From: Propionibacteriaceae bacterium UBA5174
GTDB lineage: Bacteria > Actinomycetota > Actinomycetes > Propionibacteriales > Propionibacteriaceae
Assembly: GCA_002413345.1 (NCBI GenBank)
Contig: DHWU01000056.1
Span: forward strand, 60,934-104,917
DNA length: 43,984 nt
Direction of reading: 5' to 3'
The notes under the pieces are model-generated. The model was not told the DNA's origin, ran no database searches, and saw only the letters and a list, made by a program, of their open reading frames with translations. The position numbers and the translations under genes are program-made. Below are positions 1-8,055 of this stretch, in pieces (positions within the stretch are counted from its first letter, which is position 1; every line of letters starts with the position of its first letter).

Positions 1-710
1 GCGATCTTGGCGATGCGCTTGTTGGTGGCCAAAGCCTTGCCAATTTCGGCACCGGGACCGGTGACCACATTGACCAAGCCTGGAGGCAGGACGTCGGCCA
101 AGACTTCCATCAGCTTCATGATCGACCAAGGCGTGGGCGAAGCGGGCTTCAGCACCACCGCATTACCGGCAGCGATCGCTGGGGCCATCTTCCAAGCCGC
201 CATCAACAGCGGGAAGTTGAACGGGATGATCTGACCCACAACTCCGAGTGGCTCCCGGAAGTGGTAGGCGACCATGTCCTTGTCGATCTCGGACAGTCGG
301 CCCTCTTCGGTACGCACCGCAGCCGCGAAGTAGCGGAAGTGGTCGACCACCAGAGGAACATCAGCGTTCAGGGTCTCCCGGATGGCCTTGCCGTTGTCGT
401 AGGTCTCGGCCACTGCCAGTTCCTCGAGGTGTTCCTCGATCGCATCCGCGGCCTTGTTCATGATGATTGCCCGCTGGCTAGGAGTGAGAGCTTCCCAGGC
501 CGGTTGAGCTGCGTGTGCCGCGTCCAGTGCCAACTCGATATCGGCAGCACCTGACTGGGCGAATTTGGTGAACGGTTTGCCGGTAACCGGGGTGGGGTTG
601 TCGGCATAGTTCCCCGTAGTCGGAGCGACGTAGCCGCCGTTGATCCAGTTGCCGTACTTCTCAGCAACCTCAACCTTAGAGCCTGCCGTTCCCGGTGCTG
701 GATAAAGCAT
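1..710 (-). CDS. NAD-dependent aldehyde dehydrogenase (ExaC/AldB-like), N-terminal part, runs off the window
   Basis: The reading frame starts at 710 (ATG) and runs off the left edge, giving about 236 N-terminal residues. A very good ribosome site (AAGGAGG, 7 bases before the ATG) fixes the start. The N-terminus reads YGNWINGGYVAP followed by NPTPVTGKPF, as in the acetaldehyde dehydrogenase ExaC/AldB branch. The oxyanion-hole Asn lies in the IPFNFP motif, the NAD-binding Lys in GNAVVLKPAS, and a Rossmann GPGAEIG segment follows. The catalytic Cys and Glu lie outside the window. Known family role: NAD(P)-dependent oxidation of short aliphatic aldehydes such as acetaldehyde to acids, in the cytoplasm. 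The exact substrate is inferred from resemblance only. The gene is divergent from the Mrr/propeller gene at 967. Confidence 0.9.
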   Translation of the reverse strand, partial: MLYPAPGTAGSKVEVAEKYGNWINGGYVAPTTGNYADNPTPVTGKPFTKFAQSGAADIELALDAAHAAQPAWEALTPSQRAIIMNKAADAIEEHLEELAVAETYDNGKAIRETLNADVPLVVDHFRYFAAAVRTEEGRLSEIDKDMVAYHFREPLGVVGQIIPFNFPLLMAAWKMAPAIAAGNAVVLKPASPTPWSIMKLMEVLADVLPPGLVNVVTGPGAEIGKALATNKRIAKI

Positions 711-966
711 GTCCTACCTCCTTGTGGATTGTTGCATCAATCAGTCAAGCACTGATACCTGTGTCCGGCCATGGGTAAAACGGCACCTTGGGTGCTTCGT
801 CCCAAATAGTTCAGCAACTGGACACTGCCGGGTAACGGTGTCGCCGCGCACATCAAAGGCGATCGCCCCGCCAACCGTGCCCGCCGAATGTCCCCGAACG
901 AGGACTGACTTCGGGTGCAGCACCAGCGCTATGGTCACAGCACCCGCCTGATTGTGATTCCCCTCG
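711..966. other. Intergenic region between divergent genes
   Basis: These 256 bases separate the aldehyde dehydrogenase (leftward) from the Mrr/propeller gene (rightward) and must hold both promoters. I see the AAGGAGG ribosome site of the left gene at its left end. I see no RNA gene and no convincing -35/-10 pair. Open frames cross it on the minus strand, but they continue into the 5' end of the rightward gene and resemble no family I know. Confidence 0.5.
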
Positions 967-2469
967 ATGACCGATGTGATCTCCCGGGCTTCGGCCAACT
1001 GTCCCGAATTGGCCAGCCCCAGCGAACCAGCAAAGCCGCTGCGCTCCACCACCACTGACGATCTGGACTGGCTGCGCCAACTTGACGAGCAAGCCTTCCA
1101 ACGATTGGCCCGGCAGGCCTACGAGTTCCAGGGTTATGCAGTGTCCACCACGCTCAGTTCCAACGGCGGTCGCTATCTGACTCTCACCCTCGGCGACGAG
1201 CGGATCATCGTGCAGTGCGAACACTGGCACGCCACCCAGGTGGACGTCCAGGAAGTCGGAGAACTATTTGGTCTGGCGGCTGCCAATGCAGCGACCTGGG
1301 CAGTAGCGGCAACCTCAGGCGAGTTCACCGCCGAGGCGAAAGAATTTGCTGCCCACAACAGGCTCACCCTCTTGGACGCCCCCGCAGTCGCCCAGCTGAT
1401 CTCGATCGGTCAGGTTAGCCAGGCCGCTACCGGCACTCCATTTCTGCATTCCTCACCGGTACCGCCGCCTGCCAATCGCCCCAGCCAGCCAGTACCGAGA
1501 GCCACACACCCCTGCGACTGCGAAGAGATCTCCAATCAAGCAGCACCTTCACCGGCTGACTTCCAAACCGCGGTGATCGAGGGCAAACGCACTCCGGGCA
1601 CCCGGCGGGTGCGAGCCTTTACTTGGTTGGCGATTGCCCCAGTTGTGGCCCTGGCCGTCTTGGGATCAGCCAAACTGATGGCTAACAACTCGACGGCAAG
1701 TCTGACCAGCCCGCCGCCCCCAGCAGCCGCGACTCCGGCAATCGCTGAGGTATTCGGTGAGCAGCCAGTCGACATCAGCTTCGACGCCCAAGACAACCTG
1801 GTTTACACCGCCAACTACCTCGGCGGTGACGTGACTGTTGCGGATGCCAAGACCCTCACCCCGTCGAAACGTCTTGATGTGCCCGGCAAGCCAATCGCAA
1901 TCGCAGTAGATCCAACTCACCACCGACTATTCGCAGCCGATGGCGCCACCGCCAAGATCTATGTCGTAGACACAGTCAATGGCAAAGTCGGCAAGACCAT
2001 CGAACTGAGCGCCAAGGCGACCGATCTAGCTTTCGACACCGCCCGCCAGCGGCTGTTCGTGGTGAGCAGCGCCGGCAAATCGTTGGCCGTTTTCAACACC
2101 ATCACACTCGCCAAGGTTGGCCAGGTGGCCACGCTTGGGCGTGGCTCGTCAGTGGCCCTGGACAGTGCCACCCACCTCAGCTATGTGGCAGTTGAGCAGT
2201 CAGTTGTCCCCTTTGACCAATACCTCAGAAGGCACACCGCGCTGACGCTGCCGGACGGCAGCCCAACCGCACTCGGGGTGAACTCGAAGCAGGAGAAGCT
2301 CTATTCACTTAGCGGACCAGCTCTGCAGGAATACAACTTGCGCAGCGGGAACACCCGAACCCTCGATGTTGGCAACGGGGCTGGCGCGCTTTGCATAAAT
2401 GAGTCTGCGCAGGTCGCCTACGTCACCTACCCCGATGCCAACAAACTAGCCGCGATCAGCTTGCGCTAG
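967..2469 (+). CDS. Membrane-anchored fusion: degenerate Mrr-like nuclease domain plus YVTN-type beta-propeller
   Basis: The 500-residue protein has three parts. Residues ~34-150 follow the Mrr/type IV restriction endonuclease fold (LARQAYEFQGYAV, IIVQCEHW, VGELFGLAAANAATWAVAATSGEFTAEAKEFA, LTLLDAPAVAQLI in sequence). The catalytic Asp region reads SSNGGRYLTL and the usual QxK lysine is Glu85 (QCEHW), so both active-site positions appear lost. A Pro-rich linker follows, then one membrane helix (~218-238). Residues ~260-500 form a beta-propeller with repeated units such as YTANYLGGDVTVADAKTL and RLFAADGATAKIYVVDT. Predicted topology: pseudo-nuclease inside, propeller outside. The ATG at 967 has no strong ribosome site, so the start is not certain. 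Function is unknown; a DNA- or ligand-sensing role is only a guess. It ends 18 bases from the convergent TDT gene. Confidence 0.75.
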   Translation: MTDVISRASANCPELASPSEPAKPLRSTTTDDLDWLRQLDEQAFQRLARQAYEFQGYAVSTTLSSNGGRYLTLTLGDERIIVQCEHWHATQVDVQEVGELFGLAAANAATWAVAATSGEFTAEAKEFAAHNRLTLLDAPAVAQLISIGQVSQAATGTPFLHSSPVPPPANRPSQPVPRATHPCDCEEISNQAAPSPADFQTAVIEGKRTPGTRRVRAFTWLAIAPVVALAVLGSAKLMANNSTASLTSPPPPAAATPAIAEVFGEQPVDISFDAQDNLVYTANYLGGDVTVADAKTLTPSKRLDVPGKPIAIAVDPTHHRLFAADGATAKIYVVDTVNGKVGKTIELSAKATDLAFDTARQRLFVVSSAGKSLAVFNTITLAKVGQVATLGRGSSVALDSATHLSYVAVEQSVVPFDQYLRRHTALTLPDGSPTALGVNSKQEKLYSLSGPALQEYNLRSGNTRTLDVGNGAGALCINESAQVAYVTYPDANKLAAISLR

Positions 2470-2487
2470 CTGCTGGATTCGAATTCC

Positions 2488-3474
2488 CTACTCAGGACGG
2501 CAGATCTGTCCCTTAGCTACCGCTCGCACAGTCAAACCAAACAGCACCGAGATTGCCACCGTGGTGAGCACCAGTAGCGTCATCGCTAGCCAGTCGTAGC
2601 GCAACCCGCCGTTCAAAGTTGAGCCGATCAGAGCGCTGGTGACTGCTGCCAGTGGGAACGAGTAGGCCCAAGAACTCATCGCGAACGGGATCGAGCGCAG
2701 GGCCGGAGCCTGCACCAACAACAAGATCGTCTGGAACACCGCAACCCCGAGCAGGATCTTCACGATCGGGTCGTCCCAGCTACCGCCCATTCGCACCCAG
2801 GCTAAGGAAGCTACCGATGGCGGGGCGATCAAGATCGCCAGCGTCGGTGCCAACGCTGGTGGCAAAGTGCCAGCAGTGAAGAGCCTGGATAACACGATCG
2901 GCAACAAGCCAACGTAGTAGACCGCCCCCACCCCGAAGAAATACCAACTGAAGGCGGCGGGCGCCAGTTCCACACCAGCGACCGGCGCGATGATGTTGCC
3001 GACAGCCGGAATGAACCAAGCCGGGTGAATATGAACCTGCTGGATGGCCGCGTCCGCGATCCAAGTGCGGACCACCCACAAGGTGATCACGAACTGACCC
3101 ACCGCACCAACCCACCAAAGCACCGAGGCCAGCAACGGAAGCCAACCTTGGAAAGCCGCGGCCAGCACCAATAGCGACACCGGAATCGTGGCGGTGAACG
3201 CAACCTTCACCGGATGGGTCCACTCAGCCTTCAACTGGGCGGTGTGCCGCAACGCCTTAATCGCATAGCCAACCCCGACCACGGCGAACACCACCAGCGC
3301 AAGCACTGCCAGACTGCGACCAACTACCGGACCAAACCCCCAAAGGCTTCCCGCGCTTCGCCACGCAATTGCCAGACCGGACAAGCCCATCACCATGGCG
3401 AAGGCGCCAACTGGCAAATAGGCCAGGCTGCGGTGAGCAGCAGGATTGGGGACGGGATTAGCAGCGGTTGTCAT
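2488..3474 (-). CDS. TDT/SLAC1-family (TehA-like) membrane transporter
   Basis: The 328-residue protein is almost entirely hydrophobic, with about ten membrane helices, the usual size and layout of the tellurite-resistance/dicarboxylate transporter (TDT, SLAC1) family. Family-like segments include LPVGAFAMVMGLSGLA near the N-terminus and HPAWFIPAVGNIIAPVAG near the middle. The ATG at 3474 is preceded by GGGAG at five bases. Known members export sulfite (yeast SSU1), pass anions (SLAC1), transport C4-dicarboxylates (Mae1) or affect tellurite resistance (TehA). A CsoR/CstR-like dyad lies 41 bases upstream (3515-3534). That context makes sulfite or another sulfur anion a reasonable inferred substrate, but the sequence alone does not prove it. 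Confidence 0.8.
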   Translation of the reverse strand: MTTAANPVPNPAAHRSLAYLPVGAFAMVMGLSGLAIAWRSAGSLWGFGPVVGRSLAVLALVVFAVVGVGYAIKALRHTAQLKAEWTHPVKVAFTATIPVSLLVLAAAFQGWLPLLASVLWWVGAVGQFVITLWVVRTWIADAAIQQVHIHPAWFIPAVGNIIAPVAGVELAPAAFSWYFFGVGAVYYVGLLPIVLSRLFTAGTLPPALAPTLAILIAPPSVASLAWVRMGGSWDDPIVKILLGVAVFQTILLLVQAPALRSIPFAMSSWAYSFPLAAVTSALIGSTLNGGLRYDWLAMTLLVLTTVAISVLFGLTVRAVAKGQICRPE

Positions 3475-3514
3475 GGTGACTCCCAGCTAGGCGACGGGCT
3501 GGACGCCGCCGATC

Positions 3515-3534
3515 GTATACCCCCAAGGGCATAC
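3515..3534. promoter_or_regulatory. CsoR/CstR-like operator dyad upstream of the TDT gene
   Basis: GTATACCCCCAAGGGCATAC is a 20-base inverted repeat (GTATaCCC / GGGcATAC, 7 of 8 arm positions paired). It closely resembles the C/G-tract operators of the CsoR family, where ATACCCC and GGGGTAT arms flank a short centre. It lies 41 bases upstream of the start at 3474 and 75 upstream of the rightward acyltransferase, so it could control either. No CsoR-family gene is in the window. Confidence 0.5.
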
Positions 3535-3608
3535 AACTACCCCGGTTGCAGGGATCCGCTACCAGGAAGTCGGCAGTCCTACTCCCCCACAACGACTAGG
3601 CTCAACCA

Positions 3609-4187
3609 ATGATCCGAAAAGGCATCGCCAGCCTCTATTGGCGCTTCAGCCGCTGGACTGTGCATAACGACCCGCAGCCAGACACCCCGCGGATCATCAT
3701 CGGCGCCCCACACACCTCAAACTGGGACTTCGTCTTGATGCTCGCCATCTGTTGGGACGCCCGGATCGTGATGAAGTGGTTGGGCAAGCACACCCTGTTC
3801 ACCGGCTGGCGCGGCCCGATTATGCGAGCCTTGGGTGGCATCGCAGTTGATCGAGGCAATCCGGGCAAGATCGTCGAAGAGCTCCTTCGCCAGCAGCGCG
3901 ATGGCTCGTTATGCATCGTGATCACCCCAGAAGGCACCCGTGGTTCCGGCAGGTTTTGGAAGTCCGGCTTCTACCGATTGGCACTCGATTCAGGACTGCC
4001 AGTCACCTTGGGCTATGTAGATCGACCCACGATGACCACCGGCTTGGGAATCACCCTCGAAATCACCGGTGACCCAAAGACCGATATGGATCGGATCCGG
4101 GATTTCTATGCCGACAAATCTGGATTCAACCCAGAGTTGGCCACTGAACCGCGACTGTCTATCGAGGGACGACCGACCGGCGCCTGA
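3609..4187 (+). CDS. 1-acyl-sn-glycerol-3-phosphate acyltransferase-like protein (PlsC superfamily)
   Basis: The 192-residue protein carries the acyltransferase HX4D motif as H35-TSNW-D40 (GAPHTSNWD) and the substrate-binding block PEGTRG at about residues 107-112. The segment GGIAVDRGN between them matches the second block. This is the short, soluble form of the family, without a clear N-terminal membrane helix. Known members move acyl chains from acyl-CoA or acyl-ACP to lysophospholipids or related alcohols at the inner membrane face; the acceptor here cannot be told. The ATG at 3609 has no evident ribosome site. The gene precedes the DUF389 gene by 44 bases and may be co-transcribed with it. 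Confidence 0.8.
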   Translation: MIRKGIASLYWRFSRWTVHNDPQPDTPRIIIGAPHTSNWDFVLMLAICWDARIVMKWLGKHTLFTGWRGPIMRALGGIAVDRGNPGKIVEELLRQQRDGSLCIVITPEGTRGSGRFWKSGFYRLALDSGLPVTLGYVDRPTMTTGLGITLEITGDPKTDMDRIRDFYADKSGFNPELATEPRLSIEGRPTGA

Positions 4188-4231
4188 CACCGCATTTCCG
4201 TCAGCTACCGCCGATCGGCAAGAATGCCGAT

Positions 4232-5221
4232 GTGCTTGAACTGAAATTGTCGGTGCCTACCGAGCTGAGCGAGCAAACGATCGCGCTCCTCGATGGTGAT
4301 CCGGCGATCAGCAGCCTCACCATTCTGCGCGGCGCTTCGGTCACTCCGCCGGGAGATCTCATCGTGGCCGACATCGCCCGCGAGGCCGCCGATTCGATGA
4401 TGTCAGACCTGTTGGCTCTCGGCATCCACAAAGAAGGCACGATTCGGCTCGAGCCGCAGCGCACCTGGGTTTCCCAGAGCGGCTACCTCGCCGAACAGCG
4501 GACGCCCGGCAGCAGCTCGGATGCGGTGGTTTGGCCCGAAGTCACCCAACAGGCGTATTCCGATTCCGAATTGAATTGGACCTATCTCAGTTTCATGTGC
4601 CTGGCGACGCTGATCGCCAGTATCGCCATCGTCTTGGACTCCCAGGTGCTACTGATCGGCGCCATGGTGCTGGGCCCGGAATTCGGGGCGGTTGCCGCGC
4701 TCGGCTTGGCGTTAGTGCGACGGCGACCCGGGCTATTGCGCCAGGCTGCTCGAACTTTGGTGATCGGCTTCATCGTGGCTATCGCGTTCGCGTTCGTTGC
4801 CGCGCTGGCAGCTCGGGGATTGGGGTGGATAACGCTGGAGAATCTGCTGGCTCCCCGTCCAGGTACGGCATTCGTGTATTCACCAGACAAATGGTCGTTT
4901 GTGGTGGCGGTAGTGGCCGGTGCAGCTGGCGTCCTCTCGTTGACCTCGGCAAAGTCAGGCGGCCTGGCAGGCGTTTTCATCTCAGTCACCACAATTCCAG
5001 CGGCTGGAAATGTGGCCTTGGGGTTAGCTTTCGGTGCTTTGAGTGAAGTGGGCGGCAGCGCCCTCCAACTCGTACTCAACCTCACCGGCATGGCCGTCGC
5101 TGGCTGGTTGACGTTGGTAATCCAGCACCAAGTTTGGGAACGAGTGTCCGCCCGACGCAGTCGGTGGTTAGCCAAGCATGGCCGCACCAGACCAACCGAC
5201 ACCCCCGTGACTGACGGCTGA
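4232..5221 (+). CDS. DUF389 family integral membrane protein
   Basis: The 329-residue protein has a soluble N-terminal domain (~1-110, VLELKLSVPTELSEQ onward) and then about six hydrophobic helices from residue ~117. The family hallmark is VLLIGAMVLGPEFGAVAALGLALV, followed by SLTSAKSGGLAGVFISVTTIPAAGN. This is the layout of the uncharacterised DUF389 (TIGR00341-type) membrane family; no function is established. The start is a GTG at 4232. The nearby ATGs at 4224 and 4230 are out of frame, and no upstream in-frame start codon was seen. The C-terminus is Arg-rich and probably cytoplasmic. Confidence 0.8.
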   Translation: MLELKLSVPTELSEQTIALLDGDPAISSLTILRGASVTPPGDLIVADIAREAADSMMSDLLALGIHKEGTIRLEPQRTWVSQSGYLAEQRTPGSSSDAVVWPEVTQQAYSDSELNWTYLSFMCLATLIASIAIVLDSQVLLIGAMVLGPEFGAVAALGLALVRRRPGLLRQAARTLVIGFIVAIAFAFVAALAARGLGWITLENLLAPRPGTAFVYSPDKWSFVVAVVAGAAGVLSLTSAKSGGLAGVFISVTTIPAAGNVALGLAFGALSEVGGSALQLVLNLTGMAVAGWLTLVIQHQVWERVSARRSRWLAKHGRTRPTDTPVTDG

Positions 5222-5288
5222 GTGGCAACAGTTGAGACCTCGGCTCGGCAGCCGCGACGAGCGACTTTAAGCCGATAAATTTCCAGCT

Positions 5289-6014
5289 ATGCCCCGATGC
5301 CTGAAGACTTCCAATATTGGCGAGGTAGCGGTCCTCACCTTGAACCGCCCGGAGCGCCGAAATGCGCTCAATATCGAGTTGTGCGACGCGATCCGCGACG
5401 CCTCCGAGCAGGCCGTCACTGATGCGGCCAGAGTGATTGTGATCACCGGAGAGGGCACCTCATTCTGCTCAGGGGCGGACCTAAAGGAGGTCTACGGCGA
5501 GGGCTTCACCAAGGCCTTGTACGGCATGTTGCACCGGTTGGCCGAGTTACCCGTCCCGCTGATCGCGGCGGTAAATGGTCCGGCCGTCGGCGGCGGTGCA
5601 CAACTGGCTATCGCCTGCGACCTACGAGTGGTGGACGACAGCGCCAGCTTCGGCATCCCGACCCCGCGAAATGGTTTGGCCACTGATGCTTGGACGATCC
5701 GAACCCTGGCCGATTTGGTCGGCCACGGTGTGGCTCGGCGCGTCTTGCTGGCCGCCGAGACCGTTGCTGCCACGCCCGCTTTGGCCGTTGGCTTGGCCGA
5801 CCGCGCTGGCACGTTGGACGATGCCCTCGCTTGGGCTGAAGAGATAGCCAGTTTCGCTCCCCTGACCTTGGCCTACAACAAGCGCATCCTCAATGGCGTG
5901 GCTGATGCCGAGGAAATTGCGCAACGCTTCGCCGAAATCTGGTCCAGCCAGGATTCAGAAGAATCAGCTATAGCCAGAATTGAGAAGCGATCACCCCGCT
6001 TCAGCGGGCGTTGA
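5289..6014 (+). CDS. Enoyl-CoA hydratase/isomerase-family protein, EchA6-like, lacking the catalytic glutamates
   Basis: The 241-residue crotonase-fold protein has LTLNRPERRNALN, the CoA-binding FCSGADLKEV and the oxyanion segment VNGPAVGGGAQLAIACDLRV. The first catalytic Glu of true hydratases is Gln105 here (GGGAQLA). The second, normally in FGxPE, is Thr125 (FGIPTPRNGL). The block ending in LVGHGVARR, and the C-terminus with SSQDSEES and EKRSPRFSG, recall mycobacterial EchA6, which is reported as a non-catalytic acyl-CoA carrier. Hydration of enoyl-CoA is therefore doubtful, and acyl-CoA binding or isomerisation is more likely. I see no ribosome site before the ATG at 5289, so the transcript may be leaderless. 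Confidence 0.8.
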   Translation: MPRCLKTSNIGEVAVLTLNRPERRNALNIELCDAIRDASEQAVTDAARVIVITGEGTSFCSGADLKEVYGEGFTKALYGMLHRLAELPVPLIAAVNGPAVGGGAQLAIACDLRVVDDSASFGIPTPRNGLATDAWTIRTLADLVGHGVARRVLLAAETVAATPALAVGLADRAGTLDDALAWAEEIASFAPLTLAYNKRILNGVADAEEIAQRFAEIWSSQDSEESAIARIEKRSPRFSGR

Positions 6015-6087
6015 CTACCCAAACAGCCAAAAAACCCAATCTGCAGCAACTCCGACCAACACCACAACGGGCGAACATACTGGGAAT

Positions 6088-8004
6088 ATGAATCCCGGCA
6101 GTTGGATCATGCGCTACCCGGCGGTGACAACCACCATCGTTGTTGGCCTCTGCGGGCTGGTTCTTCAACTGTCCGGTAACGCCGCGACCGCCGCTTGGCT
6201 GGTTGGCGGCTACGCGCTGCTGATCGCCGCCTGGCAGGCCGTGGCGATGGTGCGCAATCTGCGACGCGGCAATTTTGGTCTGGACGTATTGGCGGTAACC
6301 GCGATTACCGCCACGGTATTCGTCGGAGATTACTGGGCGGCAATGATCGTGGCATTGATGGTCACCAGCGGTGCTGCGCTCGAGGATTACGCCAGCGCTA
6401 GAGCCCACCGCGAGGTGACCGCCTTGCTGGAGCGCGCACCAAGATTCGCTCGCCGCGGCGATGAGCATGGCCAGTTCAGGGAAGTGCCAATCTTTGCGGT
6501 GGTTATCGGCGACCTATTGATGGTTCGTCCTGGGGAAGTAGTGCCGGTGGATGGCCTCCTTGAACAAGACGCCGCAGCCTTCGACGAATCCTCGCTGACC
6601 GGTGAACCGTTGCCGGTGGAGCATTGCGTCGGCGACCAGATCCTTTCCGGCTCAGTCAGCCAACAGCGGGTCGCCTATTTGCGAGCGACCGTGTCGGCTG
6701 AGGACAGCCAATACCAACAAATCATCAATTTGGTGAAGGCCGCCGCCGCAAGCAAATCGCCGATGGTGCGCCTAGCCGACCGATATGCCGTGCCCTTCAC
6801 TCTGGTTTCGCTGTTGATCGCCAGCGCGGCTTGGTGGCTGTCGGGAGAGCCGGTGCGATTCGCTGAGGTCTTAGTGGTCGCCACCCCTTGCCCGCTGCTA
6901 ATCGCAGCCCCGGTGGCCTTCCTAGCCGGCATGGGTCGGGCCGCCGCAACTGGGGTGATCGTGAAGTCCGGTGCGGTGTTGGAAACCCTCGCTAGGGTGC
7001 GGACTATCGCCTTCGATAAGACCGGCACGATCACCCACGGCCAACCTGCGGTGGGGATGATTCAGCCAGCCGACGGGGTTAGCGCCGATCACCTACTGCG
7101 AGTGGCCGCAGCGGCCGAGTCCTGCTCCACCCATGTTCTGGCCACCACCATCGTCCAAGCAGCCAGCCACCAACAGCTGAGCCTTCCCGATGCCACCAAT
7201 GTTGAAGAAACCACCGCGGCGGGCATGGCAGCCACCATTGAGGACAAGCTCACCGCCGTGGGAAATGCTGGCCATGTGGCCGCGATCACCGGCCACCACC
7301 CGACCACCACCGCGGTGCCGCCGGGCAACATCGCGATCTACGTTGGCAACACCGATCAGTATTTGGGCCGGATCCTGCTCACTGACCAGGTTCGTGACAA
7401 CGCCAAGCTCACCTTGGGCGCACTTCACCGATTGGGCGTCGCGACGGTCGCCATGCTCACCGGAGACGCAGCTACCACCGCCAACCACATTGCCGGCCAA
7501 CTCGGCATCGACGACGTTCGCGCTGGGCTGCTACCGGCCGACAAAGTCGCTGCCGTCAGCTCGCTGACTGAACGCCCAGTAGCCATGGTCGGTGACGGAG
7601 TCAACGACGCGCCGGTGCTGGCCGCAGCTGATGTTGGCATCGCCATGGGAGCCAAAGGCGCCACCGCTGCTAGCGAATCGGCCGATGTAGTGATCATGCT
7701 GGATGACCTAAGCCGGGTGGCCACCAGCATCGCGGTAGCCCAACGCACCGTCCGGGTGGCCTTGGAAGCAATCTGGTTAGGTATCGCGATCAGCGTCGTG
7801 CTGATGCTGATCGCGGTCACTGGACTACTACCGGCCATCCTGGGAGCCACGCTGCAAGAGGTTGTGGATCTAGTGGCCATCGGCATGGCATTGCGCGCTG
7901 CGCGCCCTGGGCGAAGCGAGAAAGGTCTGGCCAGGCAGTTGCGCCATAGCGATCGACCCGAACTTCAGCGCGACTGCACTGAGCAATCCCAACCGATTAG
8001 CTGA
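6088..8004 (+). CDS. Heavy-metal-translocating P1B-type ATPase with TPC metal motif
   Basis: The 638-residue P-type ATPase shows the phosphorylation motif D310-KTGT, the actuator loop SLTGEPLPVE, and the hinge GDGVNDAPVL at ~502. The membrane metal site reads T266-P-C-P (ATPCPLLIAAP), not CPC or SPC. A late helix contains Q590-E-V-V-D594. As I recall the P1B classification, TPC plus QExxD marks subgroup P1B-5 (nickel/iron/cobalt export), but this copy has no C-terminal hemerythrin domain and no N-terminal Cys-rich metal domain. The start is set at the ATG at 6088. An in-frame ATG at 5980 overlaps the previous gene and would add 36 unconserved residues. A small Cys/His-rich HTH gene follows 52 bases downstream. 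Confidence 0.88.
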   Translation: MNPGSWIMRYPAVTTTIVVGLCGLVLQLSGNAATAAWLVGGYALLIAAWQAVAMVRNLRRGNFGLDVLAVTAITATVFVGDYWAAMIVALMVTSGAALEDYASARAHREVTALLERAPRFARRGDEHGQFREVPIFAVVIGDLLMVRPGEVVPVDGLLEQDAAAFDESSLTGEPLPVEHCVGDQILSGSVSQQRVAYLRATVSAEDSQYQQIINLVKAAAASKSPMVRLADRYAVPFTLVSLLIASAAWWLSGEPVRFAEVLVVATPCPLLIAAPVAFLAGMGRAAATGVIVKSGAVLETLARVRTIAFDKTGTITHGQPAVGMIQPADGVSADHLLRVAAAAESCSTHVLATTIVQAASHQQLSLPDATNVEETTAAGMAATIEDKLTAVGNAGHVAAITGHHPTTTAVPPGNIAIYVGNTDQYLGRILLTDQVRDNAKLTLGALHRLGVATVAMLTGDAATTANHIAGQLGIDDVRAGLLPADKVAAVSSLTERPVAMVGDGVNDAPVLAAADVGIAMGAKGATAASESADVVIMLDDLSRVATSIAVAQRTVRVALEAIWLGIAISVVLMLIAVTGLLPAILGATLQEVVDLVAIGMALRAARPGRSEKGLARQLRHSDRPELQRDCTEQSQPIS

Positions 8005-8055
8005 CGTATGCTCTTCCAACGCACGGCAACAGGTCTCGATGACCGGAGGGTGGCG

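Noticed and set aside
741..1230. Minus-strand open frames across the gap and the 5' end of the Mrr/propeller gene
   Set aside because: They overlap the better-supported plus-strand gene, have no clear ribosome site, and their translations resemble no family. High GC makes such antisense frames common.
2470..2487. Sequence GGATTCGAATTCC, resembling a tRNA T-loop
   Set aside because: No tRNA arms surround it, and it lies in an 18-base gap between two convergent genes.
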